DNA of 64,000 nucleotides, taken from contig NZ_AP018288.1 of the NCBI RefSeq assembly GCF_002368335.1, positions 4,717,787 to 4,781,786 on the forward strand, read 5' to 3'. The stretch's first letter is position 1, and each line of letters starts with the position of its first letter. The notes under the pieces were generated by a model. That model worked only from the letters and a program-made list of their open reading frames with translations, did no database searches and was not told where the DNA came from. Below are positions 1 through 9,343 of the stretch, piece by piece. Both the position numbers and the translations under genes were made by a program. Source of the stretch: Nostoc sp. NIES-4103. GTDB taxonomy: Bacteria > Cyanobacteriota > Cyanobacteriia > Cyanobacteriales > Nostocaceae.

Positions 1-298
1 AATTGAACCATCTGTAGTTGCGCCTTATGTTATCGCGCTTGGTGAATTGAAAGGAGGTATAGATCCCGCAGGTGCAGATGAACATTGGAAAACTGCACAA
101 GCAGCACTAAATCGTATACGTGAAGCATTTGCCAAAGTTGGGCATTCACCTTTGACTTTTTTCGTGGGTTCAGCAATTGCAAAAAGGATGGCGGGTGAAA
201 TCTGGAATCAATTGGAAAACGGCACTCTCAGTAATGCTGCTAACCTGAATCAGGAAAACCAAGTTGCATCTATTTCTCGTTGGTTGTGCAAACTTTAA
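1..298 (+). CDS. Type II restriction endonuclease, AvaI/BsoBI family (C-terminal part)
   Basis: The reading frame is open from the window edge (first full codon at base 2), so this is the last 98 residues of a longer protein. It contains GELKGGIDPAGADEHW. The E-x-K pair (bases 44-52) is followed by a His exactly 11 residues after the Lys (bases 83-85). From memory, BsoBI uses E240, K242 and H253 with the same spacing, and the catalytic Asp would lie upstream outside the window. Enzymes of this family cut CYCGRG in duplex DNA. The partner methyltransferase is not visible and would be expected upstream. Family assignment is an inference from this motif and spacing. No RBS or start can be judged. 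Confidence 0.72.
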   Translation, partial: IEPSVVAPYVIALGELKGGIDPAGADEHWKTAQAALNRIREAFAKVGHSPLTFFVGSAIAKRMAGEIWNQLENGTLSNAANLNQENQVASISRWLCKL

Positions 299-339
299 AA
301 GTTCTAGCTAGCTAACAAGAGATTTTGGTGTGGAAGCAT

Positions 340-1551
340 TTAAACAAATCTTTGGTTAAATTCACACATCAAATCTACTCTTCCTTTCCGCAACATTGCC
401 GGATCTAATCTTTCAGTGGTGTTACAAGTCATCAAAACCACTAACCGCTGCTTTATCTGAATACCAGAATCATCAATCACACTTTGGTATAAAGTACCAT
501 CCAGCAAACTTAGAATGTGTTCTGTTTTGTTATTGTATTGTGCTACTTCAGATGCACGATTTTGTGCCAGGTTATCAGCTTCGTTGATAATGATACAAAT
601 CCGCTCTAAATAAGTGGGTGGGACAAAGTTAGCGATCGCATCATGATCTAAAATAAAAATCACATACCCTAAAGGTACAAGAATTTCTTTTGCTACTGCT
701 TGTGTCCAGGCAGTTTTACCTGTACCTGGTTCTCCATGTACCACAACCGCTAGCTGATTTTGATTGAGTACTGCCTGTTGTACTGTGTCGGTAAAGTTTT
801 GAATATCTGCTGGAAAAGTCTTAATGGGAAATTGACTATGAACTTTCCCCACACGACTTTGATAGCCACTCAGCATGACTGCTAAATCGTAAGTCGCTTT
901 GTTAATCAATGGCGAGATATTTTTCGACATTAAAGTATATTGTCGTCGGCCGCGATCGTAAAGTTCAATTTGTAGCCAAATATCATGCTTCGACCAATAA
1001 GCATAAACTGTATTAACAACGTCGAGACGATCCCAACTCACAAATTTATCAACAGGAAAGTAAAAATCTCTTTCTAAATAATACTGAGTAATAATATCAG
1101 GTCGCTCTAAAAGGTGTAAAACCCGTAAAACAGTAATTTCTTGCAGCCGATTTAGAACGTAATCAATGGGAATGCTGCTACGACTGACAAATTGCACTAT
1201 AGGTGTTTCTGTACTCAAAACATCTTTATAGCGATGATCTGGTGATTGGGGATCTGGTGTAATATAATTCCAAAATTTTTCAACTTCGTAGCGAGTATTA
1301 TCAGATGCAATGCTTAATAAGTTAGCCCACCAAGTATAATTATTTCTTCCTAAAACTTCAGCAAAATTGCTTGCTAAATTCAAAGTTCTTTGTGTTAATT
1401 CTTGTGTGTCATTATACCATAATTGCCATAAAAATTCCCAGTCAAAATCTCGTTGAAATGGCCGCCAACCACTAGCAATTAAGCTTTGACCTTTACTATT
1501 TGGTGGATTGCCTTCATTATTTCTAAAGTAATCAAATTCCATATGTTGCAT
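340..1551 (-). CDS. AAA-family ATPase with atypical Walker B
   Basis: This 403-residue protein has an N-terminal ~240 residues rich in Trp/Tyr that I do not recognise, then a C-terminal AAA module. The module has Walker A GEPGTGKT (273-280), a Walker-B-like strand ICIIINEADN (318-327), a sensor-1 region VVLMTCNTT (371-379) and a BCS1-like end LDPAMLRKGRVD (382-393). The Walker B Asp is replaced by Asn (N323; codon AAC) while the catalytic Glu is kept. A second in-frame ATG lies three codons downstream. The nearest plus-strand gene is the restriction enzyme at the window edge, so this could belong to an accessory or defence locus, but nothing proves that. The substrate is unknown. Confidence 0.75.
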   Translation of the reverse strand: MQHMEFDYFRNNEGNPPNSKGQSLIASGWRPFQRDFDWEFLWQLWYNDTQELTQRTLNLASNFAEVLGRNNYTWWANLLSIASDNTRYEVEKFWNYITPDPQSPDHRYKDVLSTETPIVQFVSRSSIPIDYVLNRLQEITVLRVLHLLERPDIITQYYLERDFYFPVDKFVSWDRLDVVNTVYAYWSKHDIWLQIELYDRGRRQYTLMSKNISPLINKATYDLAVMLSGYQSRVGKVHSQFPIKTFPADIQNFTDTVQQAVLNQNQLAVVVHGEPGTGKTAWTQAVAKEILVPLGYVIFILDHDAIANFVPPTYLERICIIINEADNLAQNRASEVAQYNNKTEHILSLLDGTLYQSVIDDSGIQIKQRLVVLMTCNTTERLDPAMLRKGRVDLMCEFNQRFV

Positions 1552-1596
1552 TCTGGATCTAAACCAATAAATTCTTACTCACCTAACTGGAGAATA

Positions 1597-1665
1597 CTTT
1601 GTGCCTTAGTGTCTTTGTGGTTATTTAATTTTTTTACCACCAAGGCACGAAGACACAAAGAGTTT
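1597..1665. repeat. Imperfect hairpin of the 'gtgtctttgtggt' dispersed repeat type
   Basis: The left arm GTGCCTTAGTGTCTTTGTGG and a right arm reading ACCACCAAGGCACGAAGAC then ACAAAG are near-complementary around a T-rich loop. Close relatives of the sequence recur at about 40864-40912 and 63615-63640. It sits upstream of the AAA ATPase gene. Confidence 0.6.
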
Positions 1666-1738
1666 TGATTCGTTCTTGTCTTGGCAGTTGATGAGGGCTA
1701 CTTAGCTAGTTAAACACACTTCTGTACGGATGCCTACT

Positions 1739-1957
1739 TTTAAGGGGAGCAACGCGAAAATGTGAGATCGTCGTGAAATGAGCGCTTGGGAGCGGGGGTA
1801 GCTGGGGGAGCTGGGGGAGAAAAGAGAAAAAATAGTCCTTTTTGCTACTTAAAATCTGAAAAATACACTTATTTTCTGCTTCTTCCCCAGCCTCCCCAGC
1901 CTCCCCAGCCCCCCCAGATCTGCCATGTCACTTTCATCGCATTGCTCCCCTTTTAAG
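1739..1957. repeat. ~220-bp imperfect inverted repeat (MITE-like or long hairpin)
   Basis: The outer arms match as inverted copies: TTAAGGGGAGCAACGCGA at the left against TCGCATTGCTCCCCTTTTAA at the right. Inside them, GGGGGAGCTGGGGGAG is opposed by CCCCAGCCTCCCC repeats. No ORF lies inside. It separates the AAA ATPase gene from the conserved unknown protein. No clear target-site duplication was identified, so mobility is only possible. Confidence 0.55.
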
Positions 1958-1962
1958 AGAGG

Positions 1963-2415
1963 TTATACCAATGGAAGTATATCGATTGGTTTCAAATCAG
2001 GTACTGTCCAGTGGTTACGAGCCTCCCAAGACATAAGTAAATCTCGACTATAGTATTCTAAAGGTAAATTTTTATTTCCATAAGTATGGATTAACTCGTT
2101 GGCTAGCTCTAATATAGAACTACTTTTCTCTAAATTAAATAGATAACGACGCACGATATTAATCCAAAAAAGCGTCAAGGTTTCGTGATAACCACTATTT
2201 TTTGTGGTTTTGATACCCATAGCTTTGTTGTACTCTTGGATACCCTGACGAATAAGATTTATAGCTTGTTTTTCTTCATAATGAGTTAGATAAGAAAGTG
2301 CAACTATCAAGTGTGCAAAATGATTCCACTCACAACGAGGTAAGGTACAGTTTTTAAATCTATTTATGAGGTTGTCTATCTCATCTATTGTTTGATATTT
2401 CTCTGTTACATCCAT
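1963..2415 (-). CDS. Conserved protein of unknown function
   Basis: This 150-residue, probably soluble and mainly helical protein contains WNHFAHLIVALSYLTHY (31-47), YHETLTLFW and a C-terminal SWEARNHWTVPDLKP. I recall similar 'H-F-x-H-L ... HET-T ... EAR-x-W-x-x-PDL' proteins in several bacterial phyla, but I know no assigned function or named domain. There is no signal peptide or membrane segment. It starts with ATG directly after a 5' region rich in A/T and has no operon partner. Confidence 0.7.
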   Translation of the reverse strand: MDVTEKYQTIDEIDNLINRFKNCTLPRCEWNHFAHLIVALSYLTHYEEKQAINLIRQGIQEYNKAMGIKTTKNSGYHETLTLFWINIVRRYLFNLEKSSSILELANELIHTYGNKNLPLEYYSRDLLMSWEARNHWTVPDLKPIDILPLV

Positions 2416-2998
2416 TATTGTGCTTGATCTGTCAACTCAACTAGATGACTTTATCTTTGTAAGTAATTACTCAGCTTATATTCAGAAAAATGTAGTCAAT
2501 CATAAATAATTACTAAATACTACATTTATAATACAGAAATGTCAAGAGTTAACAAAATCTAGAAAAATACATGACTTATTCTCCAGCACGCTTAAAGCAT
2601 AAACCAGTAAACTACGTGTGATGTAGCTGATTGCTGTTACTTTAAGGCAGTATAACTATAAGTTTTTACTGATGATGCTGCATTTGATAAATTACGTAAA
2701 CAAATAGCACTATGGATACTAAGGGTGATGAATATTTTGAATACTTTGAATACTAAGTTATGATGAAGATATTGAAAAAATATTATGTAATTTTGCTTAT
2801 AATCAATAAGTGTCTGCTAAATGTGTAAGTCTGAGTCTTTCTTCCCCATACACTTGTTGTCAAGGTAGCGAGTATCAAGTTGCTAGTAGTGAAATAAGAA
2901 CTAATTTTAAGTGCCATCTACCCCATCCATTACGGTAAATCCCGTCTATAATTTGGCAAAAAAGACGATAAATTCCTATTGAATCCTCTGGAGAAGAG
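2416..2998. other. Intergenic region without recognised gene
   Basis: This is 583 bp of A/T-rich sequence between the divergent unknown protein and the response regulator. Both genes must have their promoters here. I see no RNA gene, strong hairpin or ORF. Confidence 0.5.
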
Positions 2999-3454
2999 AT
3001 GTATCTGGCACATTCATTTATGAGTGATCAAAAGAAGCACAACTCTCAGCAGCCATTAGTATTGGCAGTAGAAGATCATGATGATAGTCTACTGTTGATG
3101 AGTTATGCTCTTGAGTCACTTGGTTGTGGATTCATTTGTCAAGCAGACAGTTCCACAACGCTGGTAGTGGCAAAAGAGTATCAGCCAGACTTGATCATGT
3201 TAGATATTCTGCTACCAGGTCTAAGTGGAATTGATGTTGTGCGTCAATTAAAGCAAGATTCCCTAACCTACCACATTCCAGTGGTGGCAGTCACAGCTTT
3301 AGCTACTAAAGAGGATCAACAACAGATTCTCATGGCGGGTTTTGATGACTACATCAGCAAACCTTACATGATTGAGGATCTAGAGGCGATAATTCAACGC
3401 CAACTATACGGTAAATTCGAGGCTTACTCAGCTTATGAATTATGTCAAGATTAG
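2999..3454 (+). CDS. Single-domain response regulator (CheY-like receiver)
   Basis: This 151-residue protein is a bare receiver domain. It has the acidic pair in VLAVEDHDD, the phospho-acceptor D69 in LIMLDILLPG, the switch T99 and the lysine K121 in the KPY motif. There is no DNA-binding output domain, so it probably passes phosphate or acts by protein contact. A GGAGAAG sequence lies only 2 nt before this ATG; an in-frame ATG at 3020 (MSDQKK) is an alternative start. It faces, and converges on, the two hybrid kinases on the minus strand, which are plausible partners by proximity only. Confidence 0.85.
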   Translation: MYLAHSFMSDQKKHNSQQPLVLAVEDHDDSLLLMSYALESLGCGFICQADSSTTLVVAKEYQPDLIMLDILLPGLSGIDVVRQLKQDSLTYHIPVVAVTALATKEDQQQILMAGFDDYISKPYMIEDLEAIIQRQLYGKFEAYSAYELCQD

Positions 3455-3478
3455 CTGATGACTTTTGAGTAAAAAAAC

Positions 3479-4603
3479 TTAACCATGTTTTGGTAGTTGC
3501 ACTGTAAAGACTGTGCCTTGACCTAATTGTGAGGCAACTGCGATCGCACCCCCATGGGCTTCTACAATTCGGCTTGATAAATGTAGTCCTAAGCCACTAC
3601 CTGAACGTTTATTTCTCCCTTGGCGAAACCGTTCAAAAATGGTGGCCTGGTCTTCGGGTGCGATGCCATAACCTGTGTCTTCCACTGTGATAGTCAGCCA
3701 ATCTTTACCTTGAGGATTAGCGGATTGTTCAGAAATAGTAATTGTGATGCCACCTGTATCTGTAAACTTGATGGCATTGCCAATTAAGTTGTTAAATACA
3801 CGCCGTATTTCCAAAGCATCACCCATCATCACACCAGCGTCTGCTTTACCTGGTTCTAACCCACTAGTATCTATTTTCAAAATTAAGTTTTTCTCACTGG
3901 CGAGTGGAGTGAGTTCACTAACTACTTCTTGGATGATTTCTGGCAGGTTGCAGGTTTCCCAATTTAATGTTTTTTTACCTGCCTCGAAACGATAAACTTC
4001 TAGCAGGGTATTCACCATTTGCATTAAATTTTTGTTGCTGCGAATCATCACTGCGATCGCTTGTTTCATTTCTGGCGAAATCTTGCAGAAGGTTTCTTGT
4101 TGAAATAAATCAAGCATCCTATCTGCTGCTACTAAAGGAGTTCGCAAATCATGAGTCAGACGGGAAACAAAGTCTTCCCGTTGGCGTGCCATCTTTTTTT
4201 GTTCGTCAAGACTATGCTTGAGACGCAATAGCGATCGCACTCTGGCTAAGAGTTCATCAGTATCAAATGGTTTGCGAATAAAATCATCAGCACCTGCATC
4301 TAAACCTTCCACGACACTTGATTCGTGAAAGGCTGTAATCAGCAAAATGGGAATATAACTGATAGCAGGGTTATTGCGAATGCGACGTGTAACTTCATAA
4401 CCATCCATCCCTGGCATCATCACATCTAAAAGAATCAAATCGGGTGGATATTGTTCAACATGCTCTAAAGCGGTTCTGCCATCTGAAACTAAATCAACCT
4501 CATACCCCTCACTTTCTAAAATAGTCTGAACCAAAATGAGATTATCTCTAGTATCATCAACGGCAAGAATCCGATCAATTTTAGAATTTTCAAGAACAGA
4601 CAT
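3479..4603 (-). CDS. Receiver-histidine kinase hybrid
   Basis: This 374-residue protein has an N-terminal receiver (about 10-125; D60 in LILLDVMMPG, K111 in RKPF), then a HisKA dimerisation helix with H151 in RLTHDLRTPL, then a HATPase domain (about 255-370) with an N-box (FNNLIGNAIKF) and a G-box ending SGLGLHLSS. There are no membrane segments, so it is cytoplasmic and takes its input through the receiver rather than a sensor. It begins 32 bp after the upstream hybrid kinase on the same strand, so the two are probably one transcript. The signal is unknown. Confidence 0.9.
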   Translation of the reverse strand: MSVLENSKIDRILAVDDTRDNLILVQTILESEGYEVDLVSDGRTALEHVEQYPPDLILLDVMMPGMDGYEVTRRIRNNPAISYIPILLITAFHESSVVEGLDAGADDFIRKPFDTDELLARVRSLLRLKHSLDEQKKMARQREDFVSRLTHDLRTPLVAADRMLDLFQQETFCKISPEMKQAIAVMIRSNKNLMQMVNTLLEVYRFEAGKKTLNWETCNLPEIIQEVVSELTPLASEKNLILKIDTSGLEPGKADAGVMMGDALEIRRVFNNLIGNAIKFTDTGGITITISEQSANPQGKDWLTITVEDTGYGIAPEDQATIFERFRQGRNKRSGSGLGLHLSSRIVEAHGGAIAVASQLGQGTVFTVQLPKHG

Positions 4604-4635
4604 GATTTACAACTTTTATCAATTTTTTTTTAGAA

Positions 4636-5961
4636 TCACTTATACTTTGACATTGGGATATCCCAATGATGGTTTGTAGATTGATGCGGATTTTGAGCAG
4701 AATAGACGATGTGATCACCATCCAAGTGTAAAGTCTGAAAATTCCCGTTGGCGGTTTGTAATGAGATTTGCCGTGGAATTTCAATCCTGAACATTGACCC
4801 GGCCCCTAATTGACTTTCTACAAATATTTTGCCATCCATCATTCGCACCAGCGAATCGATGATTGCCAAACCCAGACCAGTACCAGGATATTTACGTGTG
4901 AGACTTTGATCAACTTGTCGAAAGGCTTCAAAAATATGTTTGAAGTCTTTGGGGGCTATGCCAATACCTGTATCACGAACTGCGATCGCTATACGATTTC
5001 CCGGAATCTCTCTAGCTTCCAGCCAAATGCTGCCAGATTCTGTAAATTTAATAGCATTTGATAATAGGTTAACTAAAATTTGTCGTATACGTACTGAATC
5101 ATTAAATAATATCGGATTTTGTATATCTATTTGAACTAGCAAAGACAGTTTTTTTGCCTCCGCTAGAGAACGCATTTCTGCTACTGTAGTATTTATTACT
5201 TTAGTTAAATCAAAGAATTCTGGCTTTAATTCTAGTCTTCCTGCTTCCAATTTGGAAAAATCTAGAACTTCGTTTAGTAACATCAGCAAATGCTTGCCAT
5301 TGTTGAGAATGCGCTCTACCATATCCGCTTGCTGATGGGTCAGTTGAGCAAATTTAGGGCGTAATAATATTTGCGAAAACCCAATGATAGCATTCATGGG
5401 AGTCCGCAATTCATGAGACATGGTTGCTAGAAACTGAGATTTCAGCCGCGTTGCTTCCAACAGCTTGAGGTTTTGCAATTGAATTTGTTGTCTTTGTCTC
5501 TCTAGTTCTTGGTTTTTACGAATCAGTTGCTCGTGACTTTCTCTCAGTTGCTGGTTTGCTAAAGCTGCTTGCATTTCAGCACGATGTACTCGAATTGCAT
5601 TTCGTAAAATTTGTGCCAAAGTTGCTGAAGAAACTCTAGATTTAGAAAGATAATCTGTAGCACCAGCTTTCATTAAAGCTACAGCAATTTCTTCATCTCC
5701 TTGAGCAGTCAGAACAACTAAAGGAACTTTGATTTCCCAAGAGCGTAGTTTTTGAATTAAGGTCAAGCCGTCTTGGTCTGGTAAACGATAATCCAGGAAA
5801 ACGCAGTCATAGGTAGTATTTCTCAAAGCAGAGAGTGCATCATGCCCATTACTTACCTCAGACAGTTCCATGCAAACTCCTGCTTTAGTAAGAGCGCGAC
5901 GCACTGCCATGCGATCTACTTCATCATCGTCTACAACCAAAATTTTCAGCGTCTTTTCCAT
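4636..5961 (-). CDS. Receiver-histidine kinase hybrid
   Basis: This 441-residue protein has a receiver (1-122; D57 in CVFLDYRLPD), a Gln-rich coiled coil (about 126-172), HisKA with H183 in TMSHELRTPMNAI, and HATPase (about 230-400; G-box TGLGLAI). In the receiver the usual Lys-Pro after the last strand is Lys-Ser, a mild deviation. It is cytoplasmic and has the REC-coiled coil-HK order common in cyanobacterial phosphorelays. It is followed at 32 bp by a second hybrid kinase and preceded by an Rcp1-like receiver, which suggests a multi-step relay; the wiring is inferred. Confidence 0.9.
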   Translation of the reverse strand: MEKTLKILVVDDDEVDRMAVRRALTKAGVCMELSEVSNGHDALSALRNTTYDCVFLDYRLPDQDGLTLIQKLRSWEIKVPLVVLTAQGDEEIAVALMKAGATDYLSKSRVSSATLAQILRNAIRVHRAEMQAALANQQLRESHEQLIRKNQELERQRQQIQLQNLKLLEATRLKSQFLATMSHELRTPMNAIIGFSQILLRPKFAQLTHQQADMVERILNNGKHLLMLLNEVLDFSKLEAGRLELKPEFFDLTKVINTTVAEMRSLAEAKKLSLLVQIDIQNPILFNDSVRIRQILVNLLSNAIKFTESGSIWLEAREIPGNRIAIAVRDTGIGIAPKDFKHIFEAFRQVDQSLTRKYPGTGLGLAIIDSLVRMMDGKIFVESQLGAGSMFRIEIPRQISLQTANGNFQTLHLDGDHIVYSAQNPHQSTNHHWDIPMSKYK

Positions 5962-6191
5962 CGGTTTTTATTTTCGCTGCCAAATACGGTTTGATGTATA
6001 ACATTGGTATTTTCAAACTATCCAACTAAATAATTTTATATTTTTAGATGGGGTTTTGACTAATACTTACCCCTGAGTTTGAAAGATGCAGTAATCACCT
6101 TGCTGTACATGCAAAAAATCAGATTTGATGGTTTTCATACCTGATTCGTTTAGTGAATTGAGTAGTTTATACTTTATACTTCATGCTTTCA

Positions 6192-6623
6192 CTAGGGTAT
6201 TTCGCATAAAATCCAATATTTGTTCAGTGCTGCCATAATTTCAACAAAGCTATTGAAGGTCACTGGTTTGAGGATATAGCCGGCAACATTTAAGTTGTAA
6301 GCTTCCACTCTGTCTTGATCTTGGTTTGAAGTCGTCATCACAACTACAGGAGTTGCTTTTAATTTTGGATCTCGTCGTAATTCTTGCAGAAATTCGATGC
6401 CACCCATCTTTGGCATATTCAAATCCAATAAAATCAAGCGCCGTTCATTAGGTATATTGGGAGGCTGACTATGATGACCGCGTAGCATTTTTAGTGCCTC
6501 TACCCCATTGTCAGCATGGTAAATTGGGTTAGTAATATTCACTTTTTTGAATGCCCGCTTGACATTCATCACATCAACTTCATCATCCTCCACTAATAGT
6601 ATGTTGATCACTCTTTCCTGCAT
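6192..6623 (-). CDS. Rcp1-like response regulator
   Basis: This 143-residue stand-alone receiver has LLVEDDEVD, D67 in LILLDLNMPKMGG, a TT switch in VVVMTTSNQD and a KPVTF lysine motif. The long loop before the phospho-strand (residues 48-60) and 'FxEIMxALNKYW' at the C-terminus are typical of Rcp1/CheY-like regulators paired with phytochrome-type or PAS histidine kinases with SHDLKAPL H-boxes. The gene directly upstream on the same strand is exactly such a kinase (gap 274 bp), so they are likely cognate. No output domain. Confidence 0.87.
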   Translation of the reverse strand: MQERVINILLVEDDEVDVMNVKRAFKKVNITNPIYHADNGVEALKMLRGHHSQPPNIPNERRLILLDLNMPKMGGIEFLQELRRDPKLKATPVVVMTTSNQDQDRVEAYNLNVAGYILKPVTFNSFVEIMAALNKYWILCEIP

Positions 6624-6897
6624 TATCTTAGCTTGAATTGAGTTGCTAAATTTATCCTTAATCTAGTTAATAGACTAGAATATTGGAATTACAATTGCAG
6701 TTACCAGCTAATTGCTATAATACAAAAAGAAACTAGCAAGCTAACAATGTGGTTTTTAAAATAAAACAACTGATATAAAGTAAAATAAAATACTTTATTT
6801 AGTTCTAATACATATTGTAAATGAGCGCGTTAACACCCGTCCTCAGTCATTGGTGAGAGTTGGTAATTAACATTGTGTTCCATAAGCTGGAGCAGTT

Positions 6898-8847
6898 TTA
6901 TTGATCTGGTTGCTGAGGCCAGACAAAATGAAAAGTACTGCCAGCGCCGACAATAGAATCGAGAGTAATAGTACCTCCTTCCGTTTCAACAATTTTTTTG
7001 ACGATCGCTAGACCAATGCCAGTATTTTCTTTGCGATCGCGGGCTTCTAAAGTTTGAAAAATCCCAAAGACTTTATCATGATATTCTGGAGCAATACCTG
7101 GGCCATCATCTGCCACGGCAAATTTGTAGTAACTTCCCTGGTCTTGAACTGAGATTTTGACTCGACCATCAACTCCTGAGTGATGCTTAATCGCGTTCTC
7201 GATTAAATTGGCAAATACCTGTTGTAGAGGAATCCGCTTAGTAATCAAGGTAGGCATTCCTGGTGCTATCTCGATGCTGAAAGTTGCTGGCGGTTGCAGT
7301 GAGTCAATCACTTCTTGGAGCAAGTGACCAACATTTACCAAAGATGATTCTGTATGAATGCGCCCAATGCGCGAATATTCTAGTAAGCCATTAATCAAGG
7401 CTTCCATGCGCCGCACTCGTCCTCGCAACAACTGCATCTGATGCTGGTTTTCTGGTGGGAGTTGGTCGGCTAGGTCTTCTTCTAACCATTCTGAAAGACT
7501 AGCGATCGCGCGTAAAGGTGCTTTCAGATCATGGGAAGCTACATAGGCAAACTGATCTAATTCTTGATTACGCTTTTGTAACATGGCCGTAGTTTGCGCC
7601 AGAATTGTGTTCGAGCGCGTTAACTCCTCTGCCCGTTGTTGTAGTGTAAGTTCAGTGAGTTTGCGATCGCTAATATCAATACATGAGCCGATGTATCCAG
7701 TGAAACTTCCATTTGCCGTGAACCTGGGTGTACCTATATCCAAAACCCAGCGATACTCACCATCATAACGCCGCAGACGGTATTCTATAGTGAAGGGTTG
7801 GCGAGCATCAAACGCCGTGCAGTAAGTCTTTAAAAAACGCTCTAGATCCTCTGGATGTACACCCTCTGCCCAGCCGTTGCCTATTTCTTGCTCCATTGTA
7901 CGCCCAGTAAATTCCAACCAGCCTTTGTTAAAATAATTACAAATCTTGTCTATACCAGACATCCAAATCATTACGGGTGCGGTATCTGCCATTGTATGAA
8001 ACCGTTCTTCACTCTCCTGCAATGCTTGCTCTACTTGTTTGTGTTTGCTGATGTCTTCAACTACAGCAATAAAGTACTCAGGTTCTAGTTGTGGTTGTTT
8101 AGTAGCTTCTTGTTGTAGCAGTGAAATTGTCAAATTAATCCATATTGGCAACCCATCTTTGCGGATGTAGCATTTCTGTTGCGAGTAAGTCTCTATTTCA
8201 CCCGTCAAAAGTTGGTCAATATAGTTGAGATCAGTTTCCCAGTTATCAGGATGGATAATTTCCCCGAATGTCAAACCCAAAAGTTCTTCTTGGCTATAAC
8301 CCAGAATTTCACACAGCTTTTGGTTAACTCGTACCCAGCGACCATCAACTGTTAAATGAGCAATACCGACAGCGGCTTGTTCAAAGGTAGCGCGAAATTT
8401 TTCTTCACTTGCTTTGAGCGCTTGTTCTGACTGCCGATACTCAGTAATATCAACTACTGTACCAATGTAGCCGATGACCTCTCCATTGGGCTTAGTCTCT
8501 GCTTGGGCTTGTGACAACACCCAGATGATTCTGCCATTAGGATGTTGGAACCGAAATTCATACCTAAAAAGACTGACATCTGGTAAAGTGCGTCTGATTT
8601 CCGTATCGATTAAATCCAGATCATCTGGATGGATAGCTGTTCGCCAACCTCGACCAAGGGCCGTTGTTAATGAGATACCAGAAAGTTCAGACCATCGCTG
8701 ATTAACATAAAGGCAATTACCCGATAAATCTGTGCGAAAAATACCAACAGAAGACATTTGATCGAGGTTTACGTAACAGCACACATTTTTTTGTAATATT
8801 TGCTCAGTTAGCTGATATTGATTAATGTGATCAAAGGCAGTTTTCAT
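6898..8847 (-). CDS. PAS-PAS-PAS sensor histidine kinase
   Basis: This 649-residue cytoplasmic kinase has three PAS/PAC units: about 30-140 (ends VVDITEYRQSEQAL), 148-275 (ends VVEDISKHKQVEQAL) and 280-400 (ends CIDISDRKLTELTL). A short coiled coil (400-432) follows, then HisKA with H439 in YVASHDLKAPLRAI, and HATPase (about 500-645) ending in GIGLAIVKKIVE. There are no transmembrane helices. I see no specific haem or flavin residues, so the ligand is unknown. The H-box style matches kinases that pair with Rcp1-like receivers such as the next gene downstream. Confidence 0.9.
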   Translation of the reverse strand: MKTAFDHINQYQLTEQILQKNVCCYVNLDQMSSVGIFRTDLSGNCLYVNQRWSELSGISLTTALGRGWRTAIHPDDLDLIDTEIRRTLPDVSLFRYEFRFQHPNGRIIWVLSQAQAETKPNGEVIGYIGTVVDITEYRQSEQALKASEEKFRATFEQAAVGIAHLTVDGRWVRVNQKLCEILGYSQEELLGLTFGEIIHPDNWETDLNYIDQLLTGEIETYSQQKCYIRKDGLPIWINLTISLLQQEATKQPQLEPEYFIAVVEDISKHKQVEQALQESEERFHTMADTAPVMIWMSGIDKICNYFNKGWLEFTGRTMEQEIGNGWAEGVHPEDLERFLKTYCTAFDARQPFTIEYRLRRYDGEYRWVLDIGTPRFTANGSFTGYIGSCIDISDRKLTELTLQQRAEELTRSNTILAQTTAMLQKRNQELDQFAYVASHDLKAPLRAIASLSEWLEEDLADQLPPENQHQMQLLRGRVRRMEALINGLLEYSRIGRIHTESSLVNVGHLLQEVIDSLQPPATFSIEIAPGMPTLITKRIPLQQVFANLIENAIKHHSGVDGRVKISVQDQGSYYKFAVADDGPGIAPEYHDKVFGIFQTLEARDRKENTGIGLAIVKKIVETEGGTITLDSIVGAGSTFHFVWPQQPDQ

Positions 8848-9343
8848 ATCCAGGCTGAGTAATATAAAAACATTATCGTTAGTAAATTCACTTAAACTAA
8901 ACGCTGGTGGATTGATTTTATTGAGAATGAATTAGGCTTAATTAAACTTAAAAATTCCAAAGTTTGATTGGGAGGATAGCACGCTAGTGTGGCTCACTTT
9001 CTTTGATGGCTGATTGAACTTTTTCTGACTTTTCCATTTTTGCCAGCTTTTTTGAAAGCTTTAGAATAGTATTAAATTAAGAAAGTCATGAACCATAAGT
9101 GATAGCTAAGTATTGTCTAAAGTTTGAGTTCGTCTAAATATTTCACATTTTCTTGTAAAATAGCCATATATCTCCAGCTAGATTTTTAACTCTATCTAGG
9201 AGGAAAAATTAGCGAGTTGATTATTTCTATCGGTGGATGCAGGATTGTGAATAAATCATCTATCTTTGGATTGGGAAAATCATAGAAGCTGCTTAAAAAA
9301 AATCGTAGTTTGCATGATGCAATCAGAAAGAGCGAGTGTAGCA
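8848..9343. other. Divergent intergenic region
   Basis: About 500 bp separate the PAS kinase (minus) and the NarL-type regulator (plus). It is A/T-rich, with no gene or strong terminator seen. Promoters for both genes are expected here but no confident -35/-10 pair was picked. Confidence 0.4.
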
